Shown piece by piece: positions 5,311 to 6,946 of a stretch of 6,946 nt of DNA. The notes beneath the pieces are model-generated. The model made no database searches. It saw only the letters and a program-made list of their open reading frames with translations, and had not been told where the DNA came from. The translations under genes and the position numbers were made by a program. Position 1 is the first letter of the stretch. Each line of letters opens with the position of its first letter. Source of the stretch: Pullilachnospira_A gallistercoris (lineage in GTDB: Bacteria; Bacillota; Clostridia; Lachnospirales; Lachnospiraceae); contig DVHM01000140.1 in the NCBI GenBank assembly GCA_018712125.1, forward strand, positions 1-6,946. The letters run 5' to 3'.

Positions 5311-5769
5311 ATGATTAAGGGAGATCTGAACAGAATAGGGGACTACGTGGCAAAGGAACCGCTGCTTGCCACTGTGGCGGATTTTCTCGGGGAGAGAAGA
5401 GCCGGGGATCTGGAAATCGGCAAATATATGATTGATGGGGATCGGGTGTACGCCAATGTGCAGCAGTATGTGACTAAGTCCTACGATGAGGCGAAGTATG
5501 AGGCTCACGATCACTATATCGATGTGCAGTGCATCGTCTCCGGGGAGGAGGCCATCTATCTGGCGGACCGGGAGGAACTGGAGGTCAGGGAACCCTACAA
5601 TTCCGCCAAGGACGTGATCTTTTACGAGGACGCCGGGGAGACGGAGCCGATCATTCTCCATGATATGGAATTTGTGGTTATCTATCCCCATGAGGCTCAC
5701 AAGCCCGGGGTTGCCCCGGGGGAGAAAAAGGAAGTCTCCAAGATCGTTTTCAAGATACGGGTAAATTGA
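5311..5769 (+). CDS. YhcH/YjgK/YiaL family cupin protein (probable sugar anomerase)
   Basis: A small cytoplasmic protein of 152 aa, the usual length of this family (DUF386; EbgC and the sialate anomerase NanQ belong here). Family signs are a YANVQQY segment (47-53), EAHDHYIDVQ (64-73) with the probable metal ligands E64 and H66, PHEAHKPG (126-133) with H130 in the second conserved block, and the closing SKIVFKI strand. These form a cupin-like barrel that binds a metal and a sugar. The longer frame to 5272 would add a 13-residue Arg-rich tail and place the ribosome binding site inside the gene; ATG 5311 with AAGGAGGAG nine nt upstream is the natural start. It lies 63 nt after glmS, and its stop is 1 nt before the amidase ATG, so the two are probably translationally coupled. 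The substrate is not readable from sequence; position suggests an amino sugar or wall-derived sugar. Confidence 0.88.
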   Translation: MIKGDLNRIGDYVAKEPLLATVADFLGERRAGDLEIGKYMIDGDRVYANVQQYVTKSYDEAKYEAHDHYIDVQCIVSGEEAIYLADREELEVREPYNSAKDVIFYEDAGETEPIILHDMEFVVIYPHEAHKPGVAPGEKKEVSKIVFKIRVN

Positions 5770-5770
5770 T

Positions 5771-6946
5771 ATGAATCTGAATCAGAGATGGAGTGACATG
5801 AATGAATCCCAGCGGAAGGGACTGATCATCGCCATTGTGGCGGTCATTGTGATCGTGCTGGGACTGGCCGGTGTCTCGTACCTGCAGCAGCGGGGCAGCG
5901 GAGCGCCGGATACGGTCACGGAAGAGCAGAAGACGGATGATGCCGGAACATCCGGCAAAGATTCCGGGGACAACAAAGATGCCGGAGACAGCGGGGAGGA
6001 CGGAGCGGATGCCTCCCTGACTGCGGCAGAGCCGGCGGATCCCCTGGATGGATTTACCAGGCAGGATCAGACCGTGTGGACCACAGCCCGGGTCAATTTC
6101 CGTGAGGGACCCGGAACGGACAGTGGTGTGATTGCTGTGATAGGCAGCAGACAGCAGTTGGCAAGCAGCGCTTTTTCTCAGGAGTGGTACTATGTGACCT
6201 ATGGGGACAGGAGCGGCTTTGTCAGCGCTTCTTATATCTCGAAGGAGGAGCCGCCTGCACCTGATACGACATCCCAGACAGCCGCGCTGCCGTCGGTAAC
6301 CAGGCCGGCGGGCAGCGCCGGAAGGGTGGTAGTCATTGATCCGGGACATCAGAGAAACGGGGACAATACGCCGGAGCCCATCGGACCGGGAGCATCCGCC
6401 ACGAAGGCCAGAGTGGCAGGCGGAACCCGTGGCACCACCACAGGCGTGTCGGAGTATGAACTGACGCTGACGGTGGGACTGCAGCTTAAGACAGAGCTTT
6501 TGAACCGGGGATATACAGTGTATATGACCAGGGAATCCCATGACGTGAATATCAGCAATATGGAACGGGCTCAGTACGCGGGGAATGTGGGGGCGGATAT
6601 CGCCGTGCGGCTCCATGGAAACGGGGTGGACAACTCCAGTGTCAGCGGAGCGCTGGCCCTGGCGCCCTCCACATCCAACCCCTATATCAGCAGCCTGGCC
6701 GGCGAGAGCCAGCGGCTGAGCCGGTGCGTACTGAATGCCTACTGTAACGCGACGGGATTGAAAAACCGCGGGGTCTCGGGAAATGATACGATGTCCGGCA
6801 TCAACTGGAGCAGTGTGCCGGTAACGATTCTGGAGATGGGATTTATGACCAATCCATCCGATGACCGGAATATGCAGGATCCCGCTTTCCAGCAGCGGAT
6901 GGTGCAGGGAATCGCGGACGGGATTGACGACTATTTCGGATTATAA
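5771..6946 (+). CDS. Membrane-anchored SH3-domain N-acetylmuramoyl-L-alanine amidase (Amidase_3)
   Basis: It cuts the bond between N-acetylmuramic acid and L-alanine in peptidoglycan, acting outside the cell. Order in 391 aa: a short cytoplasmic N-terminus (1-16), one membrane helix (about 18-38) with no clear signal-peptidase site, an acidic Asp/Gly/Ser-rich linker (about 41-95), a bacterial SH3 domain (about 100-158; ARVNFREGPGTDS, then WYYVTYGDRSGFVSASYI), a short Pro/Thr linker, and an Amidase_3 domain (about 185-391). Expected zinc ligands are H193 in DPGH, E228 in SEYELTL, and H282 in RLHGNG, and the catalytic glutamate is E355 in ILEMGF; all are present, so it should be active. ATG 5771 has only a weak ribosome binding site in the end of the preceding gene (1-nt gap, coupling); ATG 5798 (GGAG just before) would drop nine residues and still keep the helix. 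The stop codon is the last three bases of the window, so what follows is not visible. Confidence 0.94.
   Translation: MNLNQRWSDMNESQRKGLIIAIVAVIVIVLGLAGVSYLQQRGSGAPDTVTEEQKTDDAGTSGKDSGDNKDAGDSGEDGADASLTAAEPADPLDGFTRQDQTVWTTARVNFREGPGTDSGVIAVIGSRQQLASSAFSQEWYYVTYGDRSGFVSASYISKEEPPAPDTTSQTAALPSVTRPAGSAGRVVVIDPGHQRNGDNTPEPIGPGASATKARVAGGTRGTTTGVSEYELTLTVGLQLKTELLNRGYTVYMTRESHDVNISNMERAQYAGNVGADIAVRLHGNGVDNSSVSGALALAPSTSNPYISSLAGESQRLSRCVLNAYCNATGLKNRGVSGNDTMSGINWSSVPVTILEMGFMTNPSDDRNMQDPAFQQRMVQGIADGIDDYFGL

Noticed and set aside
3358..5700. Long minus-strand open frames (3358-4335 and 4402-5700) opposite glmM, glmS and the YhcH gene
   Set aside because: No recognisable domains; they are antisense shadows of codon use in well-identified genes.

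Overview
The window looks like a chromosomal segment of a Gram-positive, endospore-lineage Clostridia, most likely in or near the Lachnospiraceae. The reasons are a Spo0A-type DNA-binding domain, strong GGAGG-type ribosome binding sites, sigma-A style promoters, a clustered glmM-glmS pair, and a membrane-anchored SH3/Amidase_3 protein of a kind common in that group. This placement is inferred from protein features; no ribosomal RNA gene is present.

Left part (1-1187), reading leftward: a Spo0A-like response regulator (169-978) is followed 47 nt later by the first 40 codons of a membrane protein that runs off the left edge (121-1). Its position and hydrophobic N-terminus suggest the partner sensor kinase. 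The regulator has a good promoter (1040-1068) with an 0A-box-like site in its spacer, and its leader carries three phased ATCAGAG repeats. A small XRE-family regulator (1188-1682) is transcribed divergently.

Middle (1679-1972), the most unusual part: a perfect consensus promoter (TTGACA, 17 nt, TATAAT) begins inside the XRE stop codon. About 65 nt after its predicted start there is a hairpin with an 8-T tract, so it could make a short terminated RNA of about 90 nt. A second hairpin follows, and then a perfectly paired 21-bp hairpin with a GCGA tetraloop and T-run. Only after this come a modest promoter and glmM.

Right part (1973-6946), one probable rightward transcription unit: glmM (phosphoglucosamine mutase), glmS (glucosamine-6-phosphate synthase), a YhcH/YjgK/YiaL-family cupin protein likely to act on a sugar, and a membrane-anchored N-acetylmuramoyl-L-alanine amidase ending exactly at the right edge. 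GlmS makes glucosamine-6-phosphate and GlmM converts it to glucosamine-1-phosphate, the precursor of UDP-GlcNAc. The amidase cuts finished peptidoglycan, so the unit joins amino-sugar supply to wall remodelling. No glmS ribozyme fits in the 44-nt gap before glmS, so any control would act at the glmM leader.
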